In this document: positions 47,111-55,573 of the stretch, in pieces
How positions within the stretch are numbered: position 1 is the first letter of the stretch
Layout of the letters: each line of letters opens with the position of its first letter
Source: Helicobacter felis ATCC 49179
GTDB taxonomy: Bacteria; Campylobacterota; Campylobacteria; Campylobacterales; Helicobacteraceae
DNA: 64,000 bases
Reading direction: 5' to 3'
Assembly: GCF_000200595.1 (NCBI RefSeq)
Contig: NC_014810.2
Location: 186,001-250,000 of the forward strand
Translations under genes and position numbers: made by a program
Notes under the pieces: generated by a model
Seen by the model: only the letters and a program-made list of their open reading frames with translations
Databases searched by the model: none
What the model was told of the DNA's origin: nothing

Positions 47111-48267
47111 AAAAACATTTAGTTTTTGTTACCAACAGTCGAGCGGACTATGGCAAATTAAAACCCTTGATTCAAGCCATAGATGCGCTAGAAAAGGGCA
47201 AATTAGATCACCCCATGGCAGGCAAAATCACTTACGCGATCTTTGTGTGTGGCATGCACCTTTTGGAAAAATACGGCAGCACTTATATTGAAATCTTTAA
47301 AGATGGTTTTGAGCATGTCTTTTTAGCTAAAGCCACTCCTCAAGAAATGGATTTAGCCCTAGCCGACACAATCAAGCAGTTCCACCATTTCGTAACTTTA
47401 CAACGCCCCGATCTCATCATTTTCCACGGCGATAGGTTGGAAACTTTGGCATGCGCAATCGTGGGGAGTTTTAACTCCATTTTGAGCGCGCACATTGAGG
47501 GCGGGGAGCTTAGCGGGACTTTAGATGAGAGCATCCGTCATAGTGTGTCTAAATTAGCGCATTTGCACTTTGTGTGTGAGGAGCGCGCCCGCCAAATTTT
47601 GTTGCAAATGGGCGAGCGGGCAGAAAATATCTTTGTGATCGGCTCTAGTGATATTGATGTGATGTTGGGAGATTTACCTAGTTTTCCCCAAGTGGAGTCG
47701 CGCTATTCTCAGATTCAAGCTTTTAAGGGGGAGTATGCGATCTTTACCTACCATTCTGTCATCAGCGAACTAATAGACCTGCCCCATACGATTTATGAAA
47801 TCTTAGAGGGGTGCAAGTTAGCTAGCCAAAGGGGGCAAAATTTTGTGTGCATTTATCCTAATAACGATCTAGGTTCAGAGACCATTTTAAACGCCCTAGA
47901 GACTCTGAAAAATATCCCTAATTTTGTGTGTTTTCCGAGCATGAAATTTGAGTATTTTTTGACTTTGCTCAAGAACGCCCAGTTCATCATCGGAAACTCT
48001 AGTGCCGGGATTAGAGAGGCGGGAGTGTATGGCGTGCCTTGCTTGAATTTGGGTAGCCGCCAGTACAAACGCGCTCAAGCCTCCCACATTATGCAAGTGC
48101 GCGAGAATCGCCACGCCATTTTAGAAGCGATCCTAGAAGTTAAAAACAAGCCCCGCTTAGAGCCTGCCTACCATTTTGGCACGGGCGCGAGCGTAGAGAA
48201 CTTTTTAAACGCCCTAACCCCTGCACTTTTTGACACTCCCACCCAAAAGTATTTTGCCCATGACTAA
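47107..48267 (+). CDS. neuC: Hydrolysing UDP-GlcNAc 2-epimerase NeuC
   Basis: Converts UDP-GlcNAc to ManNAc + UDP, feeding NeuB. GT-B-like epimerase fold: TNSRADYGKLKPLI at the N-terminus, FHGDRLETLACAI, AHIEGGELSGTLDESIRHSVSKLAHLHF, and FIIGNSSAGIREAGVYGVPCLNLGSRQ. 386 aa. ATGA overlap with neuB. The hydrolysing type is indicated by the neuA/neuB context. Confidence 0.93.
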   Translation: MKKHLVFVTNSRADYGKLKPLIQAIDALEKGKLDHPMAGKITYAIFVCGMHLLEKYGSTYIEIFKDGFEHVFLAKATPQEMDLALADTIKQFHHFVTLQRPDLIIFHGDRLETLACAIVGSFNSILSAHIEGGELSGTLDESIRHSVSKLAHLHFVCEERARQILLQMGERAENIFVIGSSDIDVMLGDLPSFPQVESRYSQIQAFKGEYAIFTYHSVISELIDLPHTIYEILEGCKLASQRGQNFVCIYPNNDLGSETILNALETLKNIPNFVCFPSMKFEYFLTLLKNAQFIIGNSSAGIREAGVYGVPCLNLGSRQYKRAQASHIMQVRENRHAILEAILEVKNKPRLEPAYHFGTGASVENFLNALTPALFDTPTQKYFAHD

Positions 48268-48916
48268 AGTTTTGGCCTATATCCCAGCAAGAAGTGGTAG
48301 TCAAGGTGTGCCTCATAAAAATATCAAGGATTTTAGGGGTTTACCCTTGATGGCACACACCATTTTAGCTGCCAAAAAAGCCCAAATTTTTAGCGAGATT
48401 TTAGTGAGCACGGATAGCCCAGAATACGCCAAAATTGCTAAGAGTTATGGCGCAAATGCGCCTTTTTTGCGCTCTAAAGAGGCTTCAAGCCACACCGCTC
48501 CCACCATTAGCGGACTCTTAGAAACCCTGCAAAATTATAAGGATTTGAAGATGTCTTTCGATCATGTAATGGTGCTCCAACCCACTTCCCCCCTCAGAGA
48601 TGCGCAGGATATTAAGGGAGCTTATGCGCTCTTTGAGCAAGAGGGCTATTTGCCTTTAGCGAGCGTGCACTTGGTGCGTGAACATCCTTTATTCATGCGC
48701 ACCTTGCACAACCACCGCCTTAAATCCCTGCTCAATATCCCTAGCTCTGTGCGCCGTCAGGATTTGCCCGCTTATTATAAAATCAATGGAGCGATCTATA
48801 TCCATCCATGCGCTACTCTCAACCAAGACACAAGTTTCAACGATGCGCCTGTGGGGTATGAGATTGCCTTGGATCACGCCTTAGATATTGATTGTTTAAA
48901 GGATTTTGATGCGTAA
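48260..48916 (+). CDS. neuA: CMP-N-acetylneuraminate cytidylyltransferase NeuA
   Basis: Activates sialic acid with CTP to CMP-sialic acid. YIPARSGSQGVPHKNIKDF is the CTP-binding signature, followed by VLQPTSPLR and a C-terminal INGAIYI segment with the conserved metal Asp region. 218 aa from the ATG overlapping neuC by 8 bp; a start 30 bp upstream is less likely. No acetyltransferase domain is fused. Confidence 0.92.
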   Translation: MTKVLAYIPARSGSQGVPHKNIKDFRGLPLMAHTILAAKKAQIFSEILVSTDSPEYAKIAKSYGANAPFLRSKEASSHTAPTISGLLETLQNYKDLKMSFDHVMVLQPTSPLRDAQDIKGAYALFEQEGYLPLASVHLVREHPLFMRTLHNHRLKSLLNIPSSVRRQDLPAYYKINGAIYIHPCATLNQDTSFNDAPVGYEIALDHALDIDCLKDFDA

Positions 48917-50048
48917 TTTATCTCTTTCTTCTAGCAACAGTATGAAACCCTTAATTCTTGCCGGCAATGGTCCTAGTGTCAAAGACCTAGACTATAGTCT
49001 TTTTCCCCCCGATTTTGATGTCTTCAGATGCAACCAGTTTTATTTTGAGGATAAATACTATCTGGGCAAAGAAGTCAAGGGGGTGTTTTTTAATTCATGG
49101 ATTTTTGACCTCCAAATGAAAACGGCCGGCCAGCTAGTTGCGCGCGATGAGTACAAGCTAGATACCATTTATTGCGCCACAGATGCAGAGTATAGCCCCT
49201 TTGATCCAAATCCCTTTGATCCAAGTTACAATAAGAATCGTGAACTACCCAATAATATAGGTGAAAGATACAGCGCTCTGCAATCCTTGCATGCCCGCTC
49301 TTTTTTAGACAAACACTTTACTAATATCACCCACACCTATGAATTTCTAGCGACTCTAAAACCCTTTTTGGACCTGCACACAAAGGCGCGCAATTTTCAA
49401 GGCCAACAATTCACTGGTGGAATTATGATGCTCATTAGTGCGATCGCTTTGGGTTATCAAGAAATTTACCTAGCAGGGATTGATTTTTACACAACGGGAT
49501 TGGGGCATTTTTATCAAGATAATAGCCGCTTTTTTATCCTAGAACATGCCCCCATGCACACCCAAGAATTGGACATGCAAGCTATTGAAATTGCCAAACA
49601 ATACGCCCAGCTTTACGCTCTAGTGCCTAACACCCCCTTAGCGCAAATCTTGCCCTTAAGTCCACATAAAAACGCCCTTTCTCAAGAGAGAATGCAAACC
49701 CTACACTTAGGGTATGAAAAACCCCCGGGATATATCCAAGACATCTTGATAGCCCCTCCAAAAACCCCCATACCAATTGGGCGCAAAATTCTTTTAAAAC
49801 GAGTGTTGAGCAGTGCGGGTTTAAGTCCCTCTAACATTATTGTTTCTTTCTTCTTAGATTTGTATCGCTTCTTGCGCGCTCTTGCGCGCTTCTTAACCGA
49901 CAAAAAAGGACTTAAATTGCTTTGGAAATATAGAAAGGGTGTTCCCTCAGATGCGCCGGATATTGGGGGGGGGGGGGGGGTGAAATTAAGTGGTGATTTT
50001 AGTCGCGTAAGGATCAGTTTTACGCAAGGGGGCTTGTATGCCGCTTAA
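48909..50048 (+). CDS. GT42 sialyltransferase 1 with phase-variable 3' poly-G
   Basis: CstII-type sialyltransferase capping lipooligosaccharide with sialic acid. LILAGNGPSVKDLDYS and FRCNQFYFEDKYYLGK are diagnostic of GT42 (CMP-Neu5Ac site). AGIDFY and MHTQELDM (His217, equivalent to CstII His188) hold the catalytic base. An insert carries the tandem PFDPNPFDPS. ATG 48909 overlaps neuA; ATG 48942 (MKPLILAG) is a CstII-like alternative. With 16 G the frame encodes GGGGGV and a 21-residue tail that runs into the second gene; with 15 or 17 G it stops at or just after the tract. The catalytic domain is complete in every state. Linkage specificity is unknown. Confidence 0.88.
   Translation: MRNLSLSSSNSMKPLILAGNGPSVKDLDYSLFPPDFDVFRCNQFYFEDKYYLGKEVKGVFFNSWIFDLQMKTAGQLVARDEYKLDTIYCATDAEYSPFDPNPFDPSYNKNRELPNNIGERYSALQSLHARSFLDKHFTNITHTYEFLATLKPFLDLHTKARNFQGQQFTGGIMMLISAIALGYQEIYLAGIDFYTTGLGHFYQDNSRFFILEHAPMHTQELDMQAIEIAKQYAQLYALVPNTPLAQILPLSPHKNALSQERMQTLHLGYEKPPGYIQDILIAPPKTPIPIGRKILLKRVLSSAGLSPSNIIVSFFLDLYRFLRALARFLTDKKGLKLLWKYRKGVPSDAPDIGGGGGVKLSGDFSRVRISFTQGGLYAA
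49965..49980. repeat. Poly-G tract, 16 bp
   Basis: Uninterrupted run of 16 G inside the 3' end of the first GT42 gene, followed directly by TGAAATTAAG. One G fewer exposes this TGA in frame; one more ends at a TGA after GEIKW. Confidence 0.92.
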
Positions 50049-50997
50049 GCCCCTCATCATCGCTGGCAATGGTCCTAGTATCAAAGACCTAGACTATAGC
50101 CTTTTTCCCCCCGATTTTGATGTCTTTAGATGCAACCAGTTTTATTTTGAGGATAAATACTATCTGGGCAAAGAAGTCAAGGGGGTGTTTTTTAACGCGC
50201 AAGTCTTTGATATACAGATGAAAACGGCTAGAGAATTAAGTTTGCGCCAAGAATATTATTTTGAAGATCTGTTTTGTTCGACCATTGCGCCTTTTATGAA
50301 TTTTGGGAATTGCTGTACACACGCCCAAGATTACCTAGACAAGCATTATGCAGGGGCGCGCAACACTTACGATTTGCTACAAAATCTAGAGCCTTTTTAT
50401 AAACTCTACACTACCCATCGTAATTTTCACCAACAACATTTCACCACTGGTGTGATGATGATTGTCGTAGCAATCGCCTTGGGCTACAAAGAAATCTATT
50501 GCGCTGGGTTAGATTTTTACCTAGAGGGATTGGGGCATTTTTACCATGCTAAAAGCCCGCACTTTACTATAAGACCAGATTCTCAACACGCAAAAGACCT
50601 TGATATTCAAGGCATTAAATTGGCCCAACAATATGCCCAACTTTACGCTCTAATTCCCAATAGCGCGCTTTCTAAAATATTGCCTTTAAGTCCGCATAAA
50701 AATGCCCTTTCTCAAGAAAAAATGCAAACTCTAAAATTAGGAGAGCCTAAGCCGGAGGGCTATATCGATGATGTTTGTATCGATCCCACCGATGTCCCTA
50801 TGCGCACCACTTTGAGACAAACTATTCAAGATGCGGGTATCACTCCGGATAATCTTGTTTATAGGGGTTTGAAAATAATTTTGCGTTATTTTGTCGATTT
50901 ATATCGCTTTGTGAAGGGCGTGTTAAAACTTGGATCTAAAGCTTTTTGGCTCTTAAAAGAGCAGAGTAGAGGTAGTAGAACTACAAAAAAAGGGTGA
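50038..50997 (+). CDS. GT42 sialyltransferase 2
   Basis: 319-aa paralogue of the preceding gene. PLIIAGNGPSIKDLDYS, the FRCNQFYFEDKYYLGK block, CAGLDFY and SQHAKDLDI (His184, the CstII His188 equivalent) are conserved. The two genes are nearly identical over roughly the first 150 bp of this region and again around LPLSPHKNALSQE, but differ in between, including the acceptor-side loops. The C-terminus is basic with a hydrophobic helix (residues 275-300), probably for membrane association. Its ATG lies inside the end of copy 1, so translation may be coupled. Acceptor unknown. Confidence 0.9.
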   Translation: MPLKPLIIAGNGPSIKDLDYSLFPPDFDVFRCNQFYFEDKYYLGKEVKGVFFNAQVFDIQMKTARELSLRQEYYFEDLFCSTIAPFMNFGNCCTHAQDYLDKHYAGARNTYDLLQNLEPFYKLYTTHRNFHQQHFTTGVMMIVVAIALGYKEIYCAGLDFYLEGLGHFYHAKSPHFTIRPDSQHAKDLDIQGIKLAQQYAQLYALIPNSALSKILPLSPHKNALSQEKMQTLKLGEPKPEGYIDDVCIDPTDVPMRTTLRQTIQDAGITPDNLVYRGLKIILRYFVDLYRFVKGVLKLGSKAFWLLKEQSRGSRTTKKG

Positions 50998-51044
50998 TAT
51001 TTAACCTTAAGGGGGTGCTTATTTGGAGGATTTTGGTTAGCAAT

Positions 51045-51073
51045 TTCGCTTGCTAGCGAATATAGGATTTTTT
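51045..51073 (+). terminator. Possible terminator of the sialic acid operon
   Basis: TTCGCT and AGCGAA form a 6-bp stem with a TGCT loop, followed after 7 nt by six T. The spacing to the T-run makes it a weak candidate. Confidence 0.3.
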
Positions 51074-51087
51074 AATACGCAAATGGT

Positions 51088-51093
51088 TATACT
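51088..51093 (+). promoter_or_regulatory. -10 element for typA
   Basis: TATACT 36 bp before the typA ATG, downstream of the hairpin, giving a leader of about 30 nt. Confidence 0.4.
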
Positions 51094-51128
51094 GAGCCCT
51101 CAAAAAAATCATCAATCAAGAGGCTTTA

Positions 51129-52928
51129 ATGCAACATATTAGAAACATCGCTGTCATTGCGCATGTCGATCATGGAAAAACGACCTTAGTCGATGGTTTG
51201 CTCACCCAGTCGGGCACTTTTGGCGAACGGGATAAGCTCGATGAACGCATGATGGATAGCAATGATTTAGAAAAAGAACGGGGCATTACCATTTTGTCCA
51301 AAAACACAGCCATCCATTATAAAGACACCCAAATTAATATTATTGACACTCCCGGGCACGCCGATTTTGGGGGCGAAGTAGAGCGGGTGTTAAAAATGGT
51401 CGATGGCGTGTTACTCTTAGTGGACGCTCAAGAGGGAGTGATGCCTCAGACTAAATTTGTAGTTAAAAAGGCTTTGAGCTTTGGTATTTGCCCCATTGTG
51501 GTGGTGAACAAGATCGACAAACCCGCTGCCGATCCAGATCGAGTGGTGAATGAAGTGTTTGATCTCTTTGTGGCGATGGAGGCAAGCGATGCCCAGTTAG
51601 ATTTTCCGGTCGTTTATGCGGCCGCACGAGAGGGTTATGCGATCAAGGAATTGGGCGATGAGAAAAAGAATTTAGAACCCTTATTTGAAACCATTCTCTC
51701 CCATGTGCCTGCCCCCAGTGGAGATTCTAATAATGCGTTGCAAATGCAAATTTTTACTTTGGATTATGATAATTATGTGGGCAAAATTGGAATTGCTAGG
51801 GTGTTTAATGGGCAGATCAAAAAGGGAGATACAGTTGCTTTGTATAAAAGCGATGGGAGCAAGGAAACAGGCAGAATCACAAAACTGATCGGCTTTTTAG
51901 GCTTAGCGCGCATGGAAATCGAACAAGCGCAAGCGGGCGATATTATTGCTATTGCTGGCTTTAATGCCATGGATGTGGGCGATAGCGTAGTCGATCCTAA
52001 TAATCCTATGCCCTTAGACCCCATGCACTTAGAAGAGCCCACCATGAGCGTGGTGTTTGCTATCAATGATTCCCCTCTAGCAGGCACAGAGGGTAAGCAT
52101 GTTACGGCCAACAAGCTCAAAGATCGCCTGCTTAAAGAAATGCAAACCAATATCGCCATGAAATGCGAGGAAATGGGCGAGGGAAAATTTAAAGTGAGTG
52201 GGCGCGGAGAGTTGCAAATTACGATTTTGGCTGAGAATTTGCGCCGTGAGGGCTTTGAATTTAGTATTTCGCGCCCTGAGGTGATCGTTAAAGTGCAAGA
52301 TGGGATCAAATTAGAGCCCTTTGAGCATCTGGTGATCGACACCCCTCAAGATTTTAGTGGGGCGATCATTGAGCGGCTCGGGCGGCGCAAGGCGGAGATG
52401 AAAGCGATGAATCCGATGAATGATGGCTACAGCCGTTTAGAATTTGAGATTCCAGCTAGGGGGCTGATTGGCTATCGCTCTGAGTTTTTGACAGACACTA
52501 AGGGCGAGGGCGTGATGAATCATTCCTTTTTAGAATTTCGTCCCTTTAGTGGGAGTGTGGAGTCACGCAAAAACGGCGCGCTAGTAAGTATGGAAAATGG
52601 AGAAGCTACGGCTTTTTCTCTATTTAATATCCAAGAGAGAGGCGCGCTGTTTATCGACCCCCAGACTAAAGTTTATGTAGGCATGGTGATTGGTGAGCAC
52701 AGCCGGGACAATGATTTAGAAGTCAATCCCATTAAATCTAAACATCTAACCAATATGCGCGCGAGTGGGAGCGATGATGCGATCAAGCTCACGCCTCCAA
52801 GACGCATGGCTTTAGAGAGGGCACTAGAGTGGATTGAAGAAGATGAGATTTTAGAGGTTACGCCTTTAAATCTGCGTATCCGTAAGAAATTCTTAGACCC
52901 CACAGCGCGCCGCAGAGCCAAGAAATGA
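51129..52928 (+). CDS. typA: Translational GTPase TypA/BipA
   Basis: Ribosome-associated GTPase for stress and low-temperature 50S assembly. HVDHGKTT (G1, residues 12-19), RGITI (G2), [12 protein letters not shown] (G3) and NKIDKP (G4) are present, followed by EF-G-like domains II, III, V and a BipA C-terminal domain ([18 protein letters not shown]). 599 aa. The last bases overlap the nrdA ORF. Confidence 0.96.
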   Translation: MQHIRNIAVIAHVDHGKTTLVDGLLTQSGTFGERDKLDERMMDSNDLEKERGITILSKNTAIHYKDTQINIIDTPGHADFGGEVERVLKMVDGVLLLVDAQEGVMPQTKFVVKKALSFGICPIVVVNKIDKPAADPDRVVNEVFDLFVAMEASDAQLDFPVVYAAAREGYAIKELGDEKKNLEPLFETILSHVPAPSGDSNNALQMQIFTLDYDNYVGKIGIARVFNGQIKKGDTVALYKSDGSKETGRITKLIGFLGLARMEIEQAQAGDIIAIAGFNAMDVGDSVVDPNNPMPLDPMHLEEPTMSVVFAINDSPLAGTEGKHVTANKLKDRLLKEMQTNIAMKCEEMGEGKFKVSGRGELQITILAENLRREGFEFSISRPEVIVKVQDGIKLEPFEHLVIDTPQDFSGAIIERLGRRKAEMKAMNPMNDGYSRLEFEIPARGLIGYRSEFLTDTKGEGVMNHSFLEFRPFSGSVESRKNGALVSMENGEATAFSLFNIQERGALFIDPQTKVYVGMVIGEHSRDNDLEVNPIKSKHLTNMRASGSDDAIKLTPPRRMALERALEWIEEDEILEVTPLNLRIRKKFLDPTARRRAKK

Positions 52929-52936
52929 GAGGGAGC

Positions 52937-55291
52937 ATGGAAGTGAGGGTGATCAAGCGCAACGGGCGCACCGAACCTTTAAATGTGGAAAAAATCCAAA
53001 AATATATTATCAGCGCCACAGAGGGGCTAGAGGGAATCAATAAGGACGAATTAGAACTAGAAGCGCATTTTTTTAAGGATGGCATTAAGACTCAAGACAT
53101 CCAGCAAACGCTCATTAAGACCGCGATCGATCACATTGATGTCCACGCCCCTAATTGGAGTTTTGTCGCAGCGCGTCTATTTTTATTTGATCTCTACCAC
53201 AAGGTAAGTGGCTTTATGGGCTACAAACACCTCGCTGAATATTTTGAGGTGGGTGAGAGAGAAGGGCGTATTGTGCGAGGTTTCAAAGAAAAATTTGACC
53301 TAGATCGGCTTAATTCTGCCCTAGAACCCAAGCGTGATTTACAATTTAATTATTTGGGGATCAAAACCCTCCATGATCGTTATTTGCTCAAGGACAAGCA
53401 AGATCGTCCTATCGAACTGCCACAACATATGTTTATGGCTATAGCGATGTTTTTAGCTCAAAATGAGAGCGATCCTAATGAAAAGGCTCTAGCATTTTAT
53501 GAGGTTTTAAGCCGTTTTGAAGTGATGTGCGCTACCCCCACTCTAGCTAATGCGCGCACGCCCAACCATCAGTTGAGTTCTTGCTATGTGGGCTCAACTC
53601 CGGATAATATTGAAGGGATTTTTGATAGCTATAAAGACATGGCTCTCTTGTCCAAATACGGCGGAGGGATTGGTTGGGATTTTTCTCAAGTGCGCTGTTT
53701 GGGGAGCTATATTGATGGGCATAAGGAAGCGAGCGCAGGAGCGATTCCTTTTTTAAAAATTGTCAATGATGTCGCGATTGCGGTTGATCAACTGGGCACA
53801 CGCAAAGGGGCGATTGCCGTTTACTTGGAGATTTGGCATAAAGATGTGCTAGAGTTTATTGACTTGCGCAAAAATAGCGGAGATGAGCGCCGTAGAGCCC
53901 ATGATCTCTTCCCCGCCCTTTGGATTTGCGACCTGTTCATGCAGAGAGTGGAAGAAGATGGGATGTGGACTCTCTTTGATCCTTATGTGTGTTCTGACTT
54001 GACAGAATGTTATGGAGATGTCTTTACCCAAAAATATTTGGCTTATGAGAATAATGAAAATATTATCAAGCAACGCATTGAAGCCCGCACGCTGTGGAAA
54101 AAAATCCTCACGAATTATTTTGAGAGCGGATTACCCTTTTTGGGCTTTAAGGACAATGCCAATAATGCGCATCTCAATGGTCATACCGGACTTATCCGCT
54201 CCTCTAATCTTTGCACCGAAATTTATCAAATGACGGGCAGTAGCCATTATAAAGTGGCGGTGGAGTTTGTAGATGGAAGCCTAGAATACTATGAGGAAAA
54301 AGACCTCATTACAACAGATGCGCACATCACCAAAAAAGCCAATAAACTCACTAGCAACGATAGTCTGAAGGGCAAGCGCATTTTTATGACCACCAAAATT
54401 GCCCAAGGTGGGCAGGTGGCAGTGTGTAATCTAGCAAGCTTGAATCTTAGCAAGGTGCAAAGCGAGGCGGACATTGCGCGGGTTGTGCCTATCGCTGTGC
54501 GGATGCTAGATAATATCATCGATTTAAATTTTTACCCCATTGATAAGGCAAAGCGCACAAATTTACAAAGCCGTGCTATAGGATTTGGCGTGATGGGCGA
54601 AGCGCAGGCTTTGGCTCAAGCTAGAATAGAATGGGGAAGTGTAGAGCACGCGCACTATATTGATGCATTGATGGAAAAAATCAGCTATACAACGATTTTA
54701 GAGAGTTGTAAGCTAGCTCAAGAACGCGGGAGTTATGCCCATTTTGAAAACTCAGAGTGGAGTCGAGGAATCTTTCCTATGGACAAGGCAAAGAGCCAAG
54801 CTTGGGAGATCAGCCCGCATAAGCCTACCTGCGATTGGGGGGGTTTAAAAGCACAGGTCAAGCAACATGGCTTGAGAAATGGCTATTTGATGGCCATCGC
54901 CCCCACAAGTTCGATTTCTATTTTGGTGGGCACGACTCAAACGATTGAGCCCATTTATCAAAAAAAATGGTTTGAGGAAAATTTAAGCGGGATGATCCCA
55001 GTTGTGGTGCCTGAACTTAGTTTAGAGACTTGGCATTATTACACTTCTGCCTACGACATCGATCCCAAAGCCATTATCCGCCTAGCAGCTGTGCGCCAAA
55101 AGTGGATCGATCAAGGGCAAAGCCTCAATCTCTTTTTACGCCCCGATCAAGCGAGTGGGAAGCTTTTACATGAAATCTATCACTTGGCATGGAAACTAGG
55201 TTTAAAGTCTACTTATTATCTGCGTACAGCTAGTCCAAGCTTGGAAACAGGCGCGCTCGATCGTTCTTTTGAATGCCATCATTGCCAATAA
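52937..55291 (+). CDS. nrdA: Ribonucleoside-diphosphate reductase alpha subunit
   Basis: Class Ia large subunit making dNDPs. An N-terminal ATP-cone (VIKRNGRTEPLNVEKIQKYI) is followed by the barrel with STPDNIEGIFDSYKDMALLSKYGGGIGWDFS, SSNLCTEI (active-site Cys), NLASLNL and PTSSISILVGTTQTIEP. The C-terminal CHHCQ holds the redox cysteine pair. I choose ATG 52937 (MEVRVIKRNGR); an ATG four codons earlier overlaps the typA stop and has no better ribosome site. nrdB is not in the window. Confidence 0.95.
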   Translation: MEVRVIKRNGRTEPLNVEKIQKYIISATEGLEGINKDELELEAHFFKDGIKTQDIQQTLIKTAIDHIDVHAPNWSFVAARLFLFDLYHKVSGFMGYKHLAEYFEVGEREGRIVRGFKEKFDLDRLNSALEPKRDLQFNYLGIKTLHDRYLLKDKQDRPIELPQHMFMAIAMFLAQNESDPNEKALAFYEVLSRFEVMCATPTLANARTPNHQLSSCYVGSTPDNIEGIFDSYKDMALLSKYGGGIGWDFSQVRCLGSYIDGHKEASAGAIPFLKIVNDVAIAVDQLGTRKGAIAVYLEIWHKDVLEFIDLRKNSGDERRRAHDLFPALWICDLFMQRVEEDGMWTLFDPYVCSDLTECYGDVFTQKYLAYENNENIIKQRIEARTLWKKILTNYFESGLPFLGFKDNANNAHLNGHTGLIRSSNLCTEIYQMTGSSHYKVAVEFVDGSLEYYEEKDLITTDAHITKKANKLTSNDSLKGKRIFMTTKIAQGGQVAVCNLASLNLSKVQSEADIARVVPIAVRMLDNIIDLNFYPIDKAKRTNLQSRAIGFGVMGEAQALAQARIEWGSVEHAHYIDALMEKISYTTILESCKLAQERGSYAHFENSEWSRGIFPMDKAKSQAWEISPHKPTCDWGGLKAQVKQHGLRNGYLMAIAPTSSISILVGTTQTIEPIYQKKWFEENLSGMIPVVVPELSLETWHYYTSAYDIDPKAIIRLAAVRQKWIDQGQSLNLFLRPDQASGKLLHEIYHLAWKLGLKSTYYLRTASPSLETGALDRSFECHHCQ

Positions 55292-55356
55292 ACTAGAAAA
55301 AGAGGGGGTTTTACACTCCCCATATTTTAAAACCTAATTTTTGAATTTTGTTGTGT

Positions 55357-55362
55357 TATACT
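55357..55362 (+). promoter_or_regulatory. Extended -10 of the dba-dsbI operon
   Basis: TGT-TATACT, 45 bp before the dba GTG and after the nrdA stop. Confidence 0.5.
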
Positions 55363-55401
55363 CAAAGTCTCATCTGATTTTGTAGCCTGAAGGAGCGCGT
55401 G

Positions 55402-55566
55402 GTGGAATTTTTAGGCTTTATGGCGGTGTTTGTGGTGGTGTGCTTACTCTTTTTTAAACCCACCTATGAAAAATTAGCTTTTAGAATTTTTGTGATCGCG
55501 TGGTTAGTGGAGTTGGTGATGTTTGTCGCCCATACCTCTAATTTCTTTCCTAATGTGAACTTATAG
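55402..55566 (+). CDS. dba: Small hydrophobic protein Dba, partner of DsbI
   Basis: 54 aa from the GTG with AAGGAG six bases upstream (GTG 55399 is the neighbour alternative). It reads MEFLGFMAVFVVVCLLFFKP, a basic turn, FRIFVIAWLVELVMFVAHTS and a short polar end, so two membrane helices. Size, topology and position 7 bp before dsbI match Campylobacter Dba, whose gene is co-transcribed and translationally coupled with dsbI. The gene is too short for ordinary ORF thresholds. Confidence 0.72.
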   Translation: MEFLGFMAVFVVVCLLFFKPTYEKLAFRIFVIAWLVELVMFVAHTSNFFPNVNL

Positions 55567-55573
55567 GAATATC

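Noticed and set aside
49965-50997. Fusion of the two sialyltransferases by slippage of the G tract
   Set aside because: The frame that would enter gene 2 (15 G) meets TGA immediately after the tract.
55300-55328. Terminator after nrdA
   Set aside because: GGGG/CCCC stem is only about 4 bp and the T-run is interrupted.
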